Of a stretch of DNA of 64,000 nucleotides, positions 43,666 through 52,437 are shown one piece after another; position 1 is the first letter of the stretch; the number at the start of each line of letters is the position of its first letter. The position numbers and the translations under genes are program-made. The DNA lies in NCBI GenBank assembly GCA_045615885.1, contig JAZLFR010000057.1, positions 1 through 64,000 on the forward strand. Reading direction: 5' to 3'. This stretch comes from UBA1765 sp045615885 (GTDB lineage: Bacteria > Fibrobacterota > Fibrobacteria > Fibrobacterales > Fibrobacteraceae). The notes under the pieces are model-generated. The model saw nothing but the letters and a program-made list of their open reading frames with translations. It had not been told where the DNA came from and made no database searches.

Positions 43666-45468
43666 TTATTTATCTTCTTTTGCTTTAAAAAATTCTTGTC
43701 TTTGATGGTAGTAACCGATTGCAAATCGTGATTGGTCATCAAGACTCAAATGAGCGGGAACGCCTTTTGCAGGGATCCCAGATGTTATTTCGCCAATTAA
43801 TTTTTCGTAATTGACTTTTTGTCCTGCATTTTGAAGTTTTGCCAAATGATGATTCTTCAACTTGAACAACTGTGGAAATACCGTACACGGAGTTGACGAA
43901 GCTGCTCCGTAGTAACGATCCTTAATTGTTGCGTTGATACCTGGTTGAGCATCTTCTTGCAATTTTTCAAAAGTTGCAAAAAGTCGTCCAAGGCGATAGC
44001 CAATGTTTTCATTTGATGTATCTAAAGCCACAGTGAGCTCCTTTTCTTTTGAATTATAAAAACGTTTTCTTCGATTTAAGTATGCTTTCAACAGACTAGC
44101 TCTAACGTGTCCAACATCCCGTTCTGCTCGGATTCTTCGGATACATTGATGCTGAAGTGTAGCCGGGTATGGAATACCAGCTAGAATTGAATTGACAATT
44201 TCTCCGCTCAAATTTGGAGGAACATTTTCTGTTTTATGTTCAAAAGCAATAGCACTCAACATCCAAAACAGAGAGTAATGTTCAGATTCCTTTTTGGAAC
44301 GAATAATTTCCAAGTCATCAAAATGCTGTTTTATCCGATTTGAAAATTCCGCAATTGTTCCCGTATGCCAAAAACGAACTGACAATCTTGCAGCATTCGG
44401 CGATAAGCCTAAAACATAAAACTTTGTATCGGAATCCGGAATTTTAGAACCTGTATTGATGCTGTTGTAAAGTTGCTTTACTGCCAAAATATCTGCATCT
44501 GGGTTATCTTTTGAATACCCCCAAAAGGCAGAAAAAAACGATTCAAATTCTGTTTTCTTTGCCGACCAGAATACAGCTGTTGCGTCACCAACCCTCATTT
44601 TATTTTGAGAGTCTTTTGCAAGCATCATATTTAAAGCTGTTGTGTATGCAAAAGTTGCTGATTCAGAAACAGGTGCGTTATAGTTTTGCTTTTTACCAAA
44701 AGACGTGAAACTTTGGTTGTTAAAAGAAACTATTGCAGCTCCTGAAGATTGCGCTCCAATCACATTTTTTAGCAAGGGATGAATTCTAGCTACAGAAGCT
44801 TTTTCTCCAGTAATCAAACAAATACTTTTATCCTCTGATGGATTTTCCCCAACAGATTCCTTTATCTTTTCTTTGAACACAGAGAAAATGGGTGATTCAT
44901 CTCCATCAATCCAAAAACTAACATTCGGATTTCCAGATGTTATAAAATTGACATTTTCATAATCTTCACCAAATTTTTCCCTTAACTTTTGCATAGGATC
45001 GTTTGCTAAAAATGAAAGTAATGCACAAATGGATTCTTCACTTGAAAACGGCAAGCTTTTTATACACGTAATAAAAGCATCTAAACGAATCTTTGTTTTT
45101 TCTGCTAGATCATTCTTTTCCGCAGTCAAAACTTCTTCTGTATACTTAGCCGGATTCTTTTTAGCTTTTTTCTCAAGATCGACCAATTTTGTTGCATCAG
45201 GAATTCCCAGAGCATAATCTGCCTTATCCCATAATAAATTAGCCTTTACTCCTACAGTTCGAGAAACTGGTGCCGGTACAAGGAATTTTCTTCCAACAAA
45301 CTTCTTTCCGTCTTGATATCTAGTATCTTCAATACTTGTACAATCACCGGTTTTATTTAGATGAATTAAAAAAGGGATTTCTACATATCCGAAACCTTCA
45401 GGTGCGATTCCACTTTCAGGGTCGTTTTCTTTACGTTTGTAGTATTCATAAAGGGCCTGTAAAATCAT
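43666..45468 (-). CDS. cas8c: Cascade large subunit Cas8c (Csd1)
   Basis: A 600-residue subunit that recognises the PAM and helps recruit Cas3. It starts MILQALYEYYKRKENDPESG as is typical of Csd1, has FLVPAPVSRTVGVKANLLWDKADYALG (in two parts), and ends in HLSLDDQSRFAIGYYHQRQEFF, the family C-terminus. In I-C systems an internal start of cas8c also yields the small subunit (Cas11c); a candidate would be an internal ATG in the last third, which I could not fix. It overlaps cas5c by four bases. Confidence 0.95.
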   Translation of the reverse strand: MILQALYEYYKRKENDPESGIAPEGFGYVEIPFLIHLNKTGDCTSIEDTRYQDGKKFVGRKFLVPAPVSRTVGVKANLLWDKADYALGIPDATKLVDLEKKAKKNPAKYTEEVLTAEKNDLAEKTKIRLDAFITCIKSLPFSSEESICALLSFLANDPMQKLREKFGEDYENVNFITSGNPNVSFWIDGDESPIFSVFKEKIKESVGENPSEDKSICLITGEKASVARIHPLLKNVIGAQSSGAAIVSFNNQSFTSFGKKQNYNAPVSESATFAYTTALNMMLAKDSQNKMRVGDATAVFWSAKKTEFESFFSAFWGYSKDNPDADILAVKQLYNSINTGSKIPDSDTKFYVLGLSPNAARLSVRFWHTGTIAEFSNRIKQHFDDLEIIRSKKESEHYSLFWMLSAIAFEHKTENVPPNLSGEIVNSILAGIPYPATLQHQCIRRIRAERDVGHVRASLLKAYLNRRKRFYNSKEKELTVALDTSNENIGYRLGRLFATFEKLQEDAQPGINATIKDRYYGAASSTPCTVFPQLFKLKNHHLAKLQNAGQKVNYEKLIGEITSGIPAKGVPAHLSLDDQSRFAIGYYHQRQEFFKAKEDK

Positions 45469-46184
45469 TTACGAACCTCCTCGCTTTCCCATGCAGGAAT
45501 TTCCAAAACACCATTTTTTATTTGTGCTCTAAAGAAAGCTGGCTTTATATCACTCGGGTCTGAAAAATCCATGTCATAAAGCATAAACCCTAAATCTGAA
45601 GTCCATTCAACTGGCGGAATTTCTTTAATTTCATTTTCCAAATCGGATTCGGCAATGAATTTGAAATTGCAGCTAAATTCGCGACAGCCTAAATAGGGCT
45701 GATTGAAGCATTGGCCTTTCTTTGCACGGCGTTCAAACATTGCGTGGTATTTTCCAGGATTTTCATCTTTTCGAATGAGCTCTCGTTCTTCATTTTCAAC
45801 AAGAACATCTGGTGTTTCTCTTGTTGTTTTTACGCGATCCTTTACCGGAATAAATTCCATTTCTGCATAAATGCGATAGTGAACGTCTCGAAGGAACAAA
45901 CCGGCTCGCTGTTGCCTAGCGTCTTCAATCATGATAGGATTTTTTCCTGCAACAGCACCAACCTCATTTCTTCGTACAGAAATCCACTTAACAGGCTTTA
46001 AAACCTCAATCTTTTTTACATTCCACTTGATTGCAGGCTTCCAAAAGATAGCCGAGAAAATAGCTCTAGCTGCAGAAGGAGTCATCACATCGTAACTTAC
46101 TCGCTCCACTTTCATTTCTGGACGTGTAAAGCAAGCGTATTCGCCTTTCACATCTAAACAAAATGTTTTTCTTGTAATTTCCAC
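45465..46184 (-). CDS. cas5c: crRNA-processing subunit Cas5c (Cas5d)
   Basis: A 239-residue RAMP protein; in subtype I-C it replaces Cas6 and cuts the pre-crRNA. Motifs: GEYACFTRPEMKVERVSYDVMTPSAARAIFSAI (in two parts) near the N-terminus and LGCREFSCNF near 155. I place the start at a GTG (46184) because AAAGGAG lies eight bases upstream, overlapping the cas3 stop, and typical Cas5c N-termini begin here. An in-frame TTG at 46205 would add seven residues. Confidence 0.93.
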   Translation of the reverse strand: MEITRKTFCLDVKGEYACFTRPEMKVERVSYDVMTPSAARAIFSAIFWKPAIKWNVKKIEVLKPVKWISVRRNEVGAVAGKNPIMIEDARQQRAGLFLRDVHYRIYAEMEFIPVKDRVKTTRETPDVLVENEERELIRKDENPGKYHAMFERRAKKGQCFNQPYLGCREFSCNFKFIAESDLENEIKEIPPVEWTSDLGFMLYDMDFSDPSDIKPAFFRAQIKNGVLEIPAWESEEVRK

Positions 46185-46198
46185 CTTAGCAAACTCCT

Positions 46199-48460
46199 TT
46201 AGCAAATAAATTCCGTTCCCTGAAATTCAGGACCATCTAATGAAAATCCAAATACCTGAGAATATAAGGCAGACGTAGCTTGTTGCCACATATCCAAGCC
46301 TTTATCATCAGGCCCTTTTATTTCGGTAATATATCCAAATTCCTTTAATTTATCCCAATAATTTTTTGGAATATTTATCGTGCATCTTTGTAGTTTTCGC
46401 ATAATCCTGCGATTCGGCCCAACAATTCTCAGTTGTTCAATAAGCTCCTGACTGTTAACTTTTTCGTCGCTATACCAAACTACGACCGATTTCTGAGCCT
46501 TGTCATCAATCAGCTTAAACTTGTCTGCTGCAGTTCTAAATTGTGCATGCAAATCATTTGAATACAAATCCAAATCTCGCATAATGTCTGGTTTGTCGAA
46601 AGAATGGACTTGATTGTAGAATTGCCTAAAATAGATTTTGAATCGATTTGGATCCAAGACTATGCTATTGCCAATTTCACCTTTTAGCATACTTGACGAT
46701 GCTTGCGCGCCATATCGAAGTAAACCGACCGGAGCCTCTTTGGGCGGGTTGAATACATAAACCATTCCCTGTGTCAATTTGCCTTCTCTATTACAACGTC
46801 CAGCAGCCTGCGCGATAGAATCCATGCCAGCCATCGCTCTATAGACAACAGGAAAGTCAATATCAACACCAGCTTCTACAAGTTGAGTACTTATAACCCT
46901 AATAGGATCCCCATTTTTGAGTTTTTCCTTAATTTCCGATATGATTTTACTCCTATGTTGACCGCACATTGATGCAGACAAATGGATTGTTCCATCAGGC
47001 ATTAAATCATATAGCGTTTTGCAATCTTTTCTTGTATTTACAATGCAAAGAACTTGTTCCTGTTGGCTCAATTGTTCCGCCAAGTCTTCCCACGAAATCT
47101 TTTTGTCTGATAGATATTGAACATTTGTTCGAGTCATTTCCTCAAAAAGCTTTTCTGGATTTGACATTAGTTCTCGAACAGAATTTTCGGGAAGTCCATT
47201 AAATACAGCTAGTTCCGTTCCTATTTTTCCGACTAAAGCGGGTTGTGTTGCGGTACAAAGAACTAAAGAGCAATTAAAGTCTATTGTCAAAGATTCTAAT
47301 GTAGATAGAATCGGTTTCAAGTATTCAGGAGGAAGCATTTGCGCTTCGTCAAGAATGATTACAGAATTTGCAATATTATGCAATTTTCGACACTGACTCG
47401 TTCTTGCTGCAAATAGTGATTCTAGCAATTGAACGTTGGTTGTGACGACAATTGGAGCATCCCAATTTTCAGAAGCTAATCTGGACTTCAATGTTTCCTT
47501 ATCAGGATCCAAATTCGAATGATGTTCTAAGACTGCATTATCGCCAAAAACTTTTCTATAGACATCGGCGGTTTGTTCAATGATACTAGTATAAGGAATA
47601 GCAACTATAATTCTGGACTTGTTCCATTTTATGGCATGATCAAGAGCAAAACCCATAGAAGCCAAGGTTTTACCACCACCAGTAGGTACAGTTAGCGAAA
47701 ATAAGCCCGGTTCCTTTTGTGCACCATTTATACAATCTTGCAAAATACGCTTTCTGACTTTATTTATTGGAGAATCAGCCGATTTAGATTGCATTTGATT
47801 CATGAAGGAATCAAAAGATTTCTTTAATTCAGTTAAAGACTGATCAAAAGAACGTTCTCCGCTATTTTCAGGATTCATAAATCGTTCTGTATCCAGAAAA
47901 TCAGCATCGACAAGGCAAGAAAAAAGCATTCTAACCCACAAGTGTAAATTTTGTGGATTTTTAACAGGTGCATTTTGCATTTTAGGAATGCAAATTGAGG
48001 AAAGGCACTCTACACCACCATTTTCAAGAGACTGTTCCAAATGCTTTATATTTGAAAGGCGCTCTCCAAGGCCACTTCCCTTAGCACCATCTTTGGAATA
48101 ATCAGGCAAACCTGTATGATGCCCCGCAATAAGATAGGCTAACAATATGCCAAAACCTGGAATATTCTTGTTAGCCCAAATGGCACCGGCCGCAGAATGA
48201 TCAACCCTTCCTACACCAAAATCATCCGTTTCTTCACATTCGTACCCAGTTTCAGAACGAATGTAATTTTGGAAATCGGTTTTAAATTTGCCCAAATCAT
48301 GCAAAAGAGCGGTACATTTTGCAAATTCACCAGCATTGAATGCTGAAGCAAACTTTTCAGCCAATTCAGCGACACCCTCTAAGTGACCATTAAGACCAGA
48401 TAAAGGTTGTTCTACAAAAGAACCATTTTCTAAAGGCAAAATGTGAGCTATCGGATTCAT
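46199..48460 (-). CDS. cas3: CRISPR-associated helicase-nuclease Cas3
   Basis: A 753-residue protein that unwinds and degrades target DNA after Cascade binding. The N-terminal HD nuclease domain has LLHDLGK (H54-D55), VDHSA (H88) and GHHTG (114-115). The SF2 helicase part has Walker A TGGGKT (260-265), the DEAQ box (371-374), CTATQP (motif III) and QAAGRCNREGK (motif VI). Order HD-helicase is standard. It is the first gene of the cas operon and has a weak ribosome binding site. Confidence 0.96.
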   Translation of the reverse strand: MNPIAHILPLENGSFVEQPLSGLNGHLEGVAELAEKFASAFNAGEFAKCTALLHDLGKFKTDFQNYIRSETGYECEETDDFGVGRVDHSAAGAIWANKNIPGFGILLAYLIAGHHTGLPDYSKDGAKGSGLGERLSNIKHLEQSLENGGVECLSSICIPKMQNAPVKNPQNLHLWVRMLFSCLVDADFLDTERFMNPENSGERSFDQSLTELKKSFDSFMNQMQSKSADSPINKVRKRILQDCINGAQKEPGLFSLTVPTGGGKTLASMGFALDHAIKWNKSRIIVAIPYTSIIEQTADVYRKVFGDNAVLEHHSNLDPDKETLKSRLASENWDAPIVVTTNVQLLESLFAARTSQCRKLHNIANSVIILDEAQMLPPEYLKPILSTLESLTIDFNCSLVLCTATQPALVGKIGTELAVFNGLPENSVRELMSNPEKLFEEMTRTNVQYLSDKKISWEDLAEQLSQQEQVLCIVNTRKDCKTLYDLMPDGTIHLSASMCGQHRSKIISEIKEKLKNGDPIRVISTQLVEAGVDIDFPVVYRAMAGMDSIAQAAGRCNREGKLTQGMVYVFNPPKEAPVGLLRYGAQASSSMLKGEIGNSIVLDPNRFKIYFRQFYNQVHSFDKPDIMRDLDLYSNDLHAQFRTAADKFKLIDDKAQKSVVVWYSDEKVNSQELIEQLRIVGPNRRIMRKLQRCTINIPKNYWDKLKEFGYITEIKGPDDKGLDMWQQATSALYSQVFGFSLDGPEFQGTEFIC

Positions 48461-48486
48461 ATGCTAAATTCCTGTGTATGAGACAT

Positions 48487-48518
48487 AATATAGTTCCTTC
48501 AAATGACAAAAGATGTCA
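48487..48518 (-). promoter_or_regulatory. Probable cas operon promoter with inverted repeat
   Basis: On the minus strand TATATT (48492-48487) lies 26 bases before the cas3 ATG. Over the expected -35 position is a perfect inverted repeat TGACA-TCTTT-TGTCA (48518-48504). No good -35 hexamer is present, which fits a regulated or activated promoter. The repeat is a candidate operator for the cas operon. Confidence 0.4.
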
Positions 48519-48726
48519 CAACAGGAAATCTTTTTGTAAAATGCTTTTTACTCATGGCATAAAATAGAGTCTCATTTTTTTACTGCTTACCTTATCGCTT
48601 CTTTGACGCTTTTGAGACACAAATACCGAATCCAACCCAGCAAAAAAAATCTTTCCAAATATTGCGCAATCTACATATGCATTCAAGAGCAACCAGATAT
48701 ATTGGATAACCAAAACAATATAAATT

Positions 48727-48809
48727 TTTCCGTATTTCTTTTAAATATATTATTGCAACTTTACACCAATCACCACTTCCAAACAGGAATCCCCGTGATG
48801 CCATCATCA
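48727..48809 (-). pseudogene. Decayed 3' end of a DUF4143-type ATPase gene
   Basis: On the minus strand the bases 48808-48770 read DDGITGIPVWKW then stop, matching the C-terminus of the intact ATPase downstream on this map (DDGIKVVPVWKW). The following sequence (toward 48727) matches the 3' flank of the intact gene as well, including TTGCAA and TTTCCGTATTTC, half of its palindrome. The rest of the gene is gone. The remaining part of the 48.46-48.73 kb stretch shows no ORF that I can support. Confidence 0.7.
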
Positions 48810-48857
48810 AAAAAAATGGATTAAGAAGCCTAAAATAGCCGCCGTGTTATTTCAACA

Positions 48858-48889
48858 AAATACGGAAAATTCATAAACTTTCCGTATTT
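48858..48889. repeat. 3'-flank palindrome of the ATPase cassette
   Basis: An 11-bp perfect inverted repeat, AAATACGGAAA/TTTCCGTATTT, with a ten-base centre, 45 bases past the ATPase stop. It lacks a T-run and so is not a typical terminator. The same palindrome, with longer arms (ACGAAATACGGAAA), is at 55.04 kb beside a decayed copy of the gene, and half of it lies at 48.73 kb. Confidence 0.8.
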
Positions 48890-48933
48890 CGTTTAAATAT
48901 GTTGCTGCAACGAGCGGATTCGCTCTTTAGATA

Positions 48934-50232
48934 TTACCCCAAGCACCATTTCCAAACGGGAACTACCTTGATTCCGTCATCCAGAACGGCTTCGTAATCC
49001 CAGGTGACGATTAGACAATCCTTGACTTTTATCTCATCGCGGGCAAGGCGCAAGGCGGACTGTTCACGATCCGATGTTTCGGATTTTTCCATGTTCCAGG
49101 CGACTTGGATTAATTGCCGTGTTTTTGAATTTTGGTCAGTCACCAAAAAGTCAACTTCGCCGCCAGATTTGTTGATGTAATACTCAATTTTATTGTTGCC
49201 GCGGCGCAGGTGCATAAACACCAGGTTTTCAAGCAGCCAGCCTCGTTCCGCATCGTTCTTTGGAGTCATGGCGCGAATGAGTCCGGTATCGACGATGTAG
49301 AACTTGTCTGGGTTCGTGCGGCGAACAGCCAGAGAATCAGTCCTTATGGAAACCGGATAAATCAAGTAGGCATTGACAAAATATTGCAGGTATTCGGAAA
49401 TGCGTTCGCGATTGTCGGAAGCACCTATGGCACGGAGCGCACCCGAGATGGCTCGTGTAGAAATTTTGCGCGCGTAGTTGTGGATGATGTAATCCAAGGT
49501 ATAGCGCAATGCCTGAGTGCTTGAAATTTCATGGCGTTCAATTACATCGCGATAAACTACGGCATTCACATATTCCTGAAGCAGCTTGTTACGGATTCGC
49601 AAATCTTCGCCTTGAATATCGGGGAAGCCGCCTTCTTCAAGATAACGGGTCATGGCGTTTCGCAGCAAGCCCGCCGTTCTTGGGGAAAACGGTGCTTGCG
49701 GCACAGTCTTTATCAAGCCATTAAAAGTCAGAAACTCCGCGAAGGATAGCGGGAAAATTTCAACATCGAGAGAACGGCCTCGCAACTGCGTGGCGACTTC
49801 TGATGAAAGAAGTTTCGCAGAAGACCCTGTCAGGCAAAGCTGAACGCGATTGGAATCCACCAACCGACGGGCAAACAATTCCCAGCCTTCAACATCCTGG
49901 AGTTCATCCAGAAAATACCAACATTTTTCCTTTGCGGCTTCGGGGTACATGGCTGCATGAATTTCACCAATGAGTTTCAAGTCGTTTGCGGAAACACCTC
50001 GCAAGCGTTCATCGTCAAAGTTGATATAAACGATCCGTTCTAATGGAATGCCATCGCTAAGCAATTCCTGTATTCGATGAAACGCCACATAGGTCTTGCC
50101 CACACGACGCATGCCGATAATGGCGGTCGCGTTACGCGCCTTTTCGTAGTATTCAACAACACGGGGGTGAATTATTTCGGGAATGCCTTCCTCGTAAAAT
50201 TCACGCATAATTTCGGCAATTGCATTCTTCAT
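48934..50232 (-). CDS. AAA ATPase with DUF4143 domain
   Basis: A 432-residue cytoplasmic protein of the AAA_14-DUF4143 family. Walker A is GMRRVGKTY (near 41-49), Walker B is CWYFLDELQDVEGW (near 105-118), and a sensor-like LCLTGSSAKLL follows near 145. The C-terminal DUF4143 part includes FYIVDTGLIRA, then ENLVFMHLRRGNNKIEYYINKSGGEVDFLV, whose E-V-D-F-L-V end resembles a PD-(D/E)XK nuclease strand. Such genes are numerous in gut anaerobes and their role is not settled. ATG at 50232. Palindromes flank both ends. It is not in an operon. Confidence 0.9.
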   Translation of the reverse strand: MKNAIAEIMREFYEEGIPEIIHPRVVEYYEKARNATAIIGMRRVGKTYVAFHRIQELLSDGIPLERIVYINFDDERLRGVSANDLKLIGEIHAAMYPEAAKEKCWYFLDELQDVEGWELFARRLVDSNRVQLCLTGSSAKLLSSEVATQLRGRSLDVEIFPLSFAEFLTFNGLIKTVPQAPFSPRTAGLLRNAMTRYLEEGGFPDIQGEDLRIRNKLLQEYVNAVVYRDVIERHEISSTQALRYTLDYIIHNYARKISTRAISGALRAIGASDNRERISEYLQYFVNAYLIYPVSIRTDSLAVRRTNPDKFYIVDTGLIRAMTPKNDAERGWLLENLVFMHLRRGNNKIEYYINKSGGEVDFLVTDQNSKTRQLIQVAWNMEKSETSDREQSALRLARDEIKVKDCLIVTWDYEAVLDDGIKVVPVWKWCLG

Positions 50233-50267
50233 AGCTTGCAATATACATAATTTTTGATCGTGAAGTA

Positions 50268-50327
50268 AAATTGGCTTAAAAAATATGCCAATTTAAAGGC
50301 AAATTGGCTTAAAAAATATGCCAATTT
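50268..50327. repeat. Paired palindromes upstream of the ATPase gene
   Basis: Two 27-base copies of AAATTGGC-TTAAAAAATAT-GCCAATTT (50268-50294 and 50301-50327), six bases apart, 36 bases upstream of the ATPase ATG. Each is an 8-bp inverted repeat. The same 27-6-27 arrangement is found at 55142-55201 beside a decayed copy of the gene. They could be operators for an autoregulated promoter or ends of a mobile unit. Confidence 0.85.
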
Positions 50328-50402
50328 TATTGTTTCCAAAGTTAATGTATTTTTACATTTTGTATATTGACTATTTTGACTTTAAGACCTAAATTATAGG
50401 CA

Positions 50403-51251
50403 ATGAATAGTGTTTCCAAAATTAGTGTATTTATGTACTTTGACTATCGTGACTTTTTAGGCGCGGTTTTGGAAAATATTCAAAAAATCGACAAAAAGGC
50501 CTCTTTAAGGTCTATCCAGGAGTCTATCGGAGTCCTGGGATCGGGCTTTTTTACCCGAATTTTGGCTGGTGATCGCCCCCTTTCTATAGAAAACGCAAAA
50601 ATCATTGCTAACGCCTGGAAAATGGATTCGGCAGAAACGGAATACTTTTTTGACATGGTCCGTTTCGGAAATGAAAAGAATGTAGACAAGCGTGAAGTGC
50701 TGTTGAAAAAATTGATTGCTGCAAGATCAAGTAATACGGAATACGCCCTGCAAGATAGCGCCATGCAGTTCTTTTCAAAATGGTATTACCCAGTTTTGCG
50801 TGACTTGCTCCCGCTCTTGCCGGTGAACACTCCTGCAGAAAAAATCGGTTGCATGTTTACGCCGGTCCTTCGTGCCCCGCAGGTAAATAGCGGCATAAAC
50901 TATTTGTTGAAAAGCGGCTTTGTTGCGTTAAATAAAAACGGCAGTTATTCAGTAACCGAGCCGATTGTTTCTACGCCGCCGCGTGTGCGTTCTACAATTC
51001 TTCGCAAGTACCATATCAAGAATCTTGAAATCAACCAGGAAGTCTATGACGAATTTACTGTAGATGATCGCAGCATGACAAGCGTTACTTGCAGCCTTTC
51101 GAAGGAGTCCTTTGAAAAGGTTCGTGCAGAAATCGCTGCGCTCCGCGACCGCATTTTGGCGCTTGCCCGCGAAGACAAGAATCCAGACAGGGTTTGCCAT
51201 GTGGGCTTTCAGCTAGTGCCAAGGGCAAAAGTTCAGGGAGGCAAAAAATGA
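50403..51251 (+). CDS. TIGR02147-family regulator
   Basis: A 282-residue protein of the Fibrobacter paralogous family TIGR02147. The hallmark VFMYFDYRDFLGAVLENIQK is at the N-terminus, followed by SGFFTRILAGDRPLSIENAKIIANAWKM (in two parts), which has the look of a helix-turn-helix, and SAETEYFFDMVRFGNEK. The C-terminal part ends in GFQLVPRAK. Its stop overlaps the ATG of a lipoprotein gene by four bases, and a secreted cellulase follows, so it probably regulates this operon. Because a near copy of its first 50 bases lies just upstream, the true start may be at 50403 or at the downstream ATG 50433. Confidence 0.85.
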   Translation: MNSVSKISVFMYFDYRDFLGAVLENIQKIDKKASLRSIQESIGVLGSGFFTRILAGDRPLSIENAKIIANAWKMDSAETEYFFDMVRFGNEKNVDKREVLLKKLIAARSSNTEYALQDSAMQFFSKWYYPVLRDLLPLLPVNTPAEKIGCMFTPVLRAPQVNSGINYLLKSGFVALNKNGSYSVTEPIVSTPPRVRSTILRKYHIKNLEINQEVYDEFTVDDRSMTSVTCSLSKESFEKVRAEIAALRDRILALAREDKNPDRVCHVGFQLVPRAKVQGGKK

Positions 51252-52414
51252 AGCGCATGTTTTTGATTCTCTCGATAATCGCCTGCGTTGTATTTAGCGC
51301 CTGCAGCGATAATAGCGTTGCAAATGGAACTGGATCGAACGCCGGCGAAACAGAACTTGCAATCATCACAGTGAAAAATGACGGAGCGCCCGTTGCAGCA
51401 AGGGTTCGCTTGTGGAATATAGAAAAGGATTCTTTGAGTTTGGCGCTTGAAGGAGTTGCAGGTAAAAACGGGGAATTTGAAGTTGCCCGCAAGGAACTTG
51501 AAAAACGCATTGTACAAGTGCAGGGAGATTCCCTTGCTGGAATGTTGTTCTTGGCAAGTGCGCAAGATCAAGTCGAAATAAAAATGGCGAAGACGGTCAA
51601 TGCCGTGGGCCGTGTTTCTGAAAATGGCAAGCCGGTTGCAAACGCCGAGGTACGCGTTTTTGACACTTCCGTTAAAACTGATGAAGAAGGAAATTTCATT
51701 GTTGAAAATGTTCCGCAAGGCGCGTTGTTTGCATACATGAATGCAAATGGAAAAAATTCGGTGTTCGTTATCGATGCGGGCGACAGCCCGAGCGCAATTG
51801 AACTTACGGAAGAACCGTTCATACTTGTAGAAAACTTTGATGATTGGAGCAGCAGGCGCACACTCCTTGGCAAAATGTTTGGACAAGGCTGGTGGTTTAT
51901 TAGCACAGATTCTTTGGCTGGTGGAAACAGCAGGGCCTTGAATAATCTTTGGCAAGAAGACATTACGATATCTGGTGAAAATGCTTTTGCCGGTAGCAGC
52001 TTCCATGAAAAATTTGATATTGATGAAGAATTTGAATATCCGTATGCGTCGGCAGGTTTTGCACTTGGCGATGATTATTATGAAGAAGATTTGCCATCGT
52101 TCTATGATCTACGCGGCATGTTAGGAATTTCGTTTATTGCGAAAGGTTCTGGCTCTGTCTTTGTGCAGCTTACTTGCAAAAATTCAAATGGCGAACAGGT
52201 TTATTACGACAGTAAAAAAGTTAAGCTCGCTGATGAATGGGCGCAAATAACTATTGCGGTTTCTGAATTTGATTCTGAAGATGATGCGTTTACATTGCAG
52301 CATGTAAATTCCATAAACTTTGTAACAACGGAAGATTCTGAAATCTATTTGGATAACATTAGGATTGATGGAATTTCTGTTGCAGATTGGCTGCAACTTG
52401 GCCACAGTTTTTAA
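51248..52414 (+). CDS. Lipoprotein with carboxypeptidase-regulatory-like and CBM11-like parts
   Basis: A 388-residue lipoprotein; the signal peptide ends VFSAC (Cys about 19). Residues about 35-110 and 112-180 look like beta-sandwich domains, the second with the carboxypeptidase-regulatory pattern GKPVANAEVRVFDTSVKTDEEGNF. Residues 190-380 begin LVENFDDWSSRRTLLG and end EIYLDNIRID, the layout of a CBM11-like beta-jelly roll. It overlaps the TIGR02147 gene by ATGA and precedes the GH5 gene by 23 bases. A role as sugar-binding or sensory partner of the regulator is inference. The start at 51248 is chosen by overlap and by the signal peptide. Confidence 0.8.
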   Translation: MKRMFLILSIIACVVFSACSDNSVANGTGSNAGETELAIITVKNDGAPVAARVRLWNIEKDSLSLALEGVAGKNGEFEVARKELEKRIVQVQGDSLAGMLFLASAQDQVEIKMAKTVNAVGRVSENGKPVANAEVRVFDTSVKTDEEGNFIVENVPQGALFAYMNANGKNSVFVIDAGDSPSAIELTEEPFILVENFDDWSSRRTLLGKMFGQGWWFISTDSLAGGNSRALNNLWQEDITISGENAFAGSSFHEKFDIDEEFEYPYASAGFALGDDYYEEDLPSFYDLRGMLGISFIAKGSGSVFVQLTCKNSNGEQVYYDSKKVKLADEWAQITIAVSEFDSEDDAFTLQHVNSINFVTTEDSEIYLDNIRIDGISVADWLQLGHSF

Positions 52415-52437
52415 CACACAAATAAAGAGGATTGGGT

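Noticed and set aside
46185..46205. TTG start for cas5c, seven codons upstream
   Set aside because: AAAGGAG is correctly placed for the GTG at 46184 but lies inside the coding part if the TTG were used.
48592..48824. Overlapping 72- and 73-codon ORFs on both strands upstream of the ATPase
   Set aside because: Neither has a good start; part of the region is explained by the decayed ATPase tail.
48858..48889. 3' palindrome of the ATPase as an ordinary rho-independent terminator
   Set aside because: It is A/T-rich, has no T-run on the gene strand, and is conserved as a unit at another locus where the ORF is lost.
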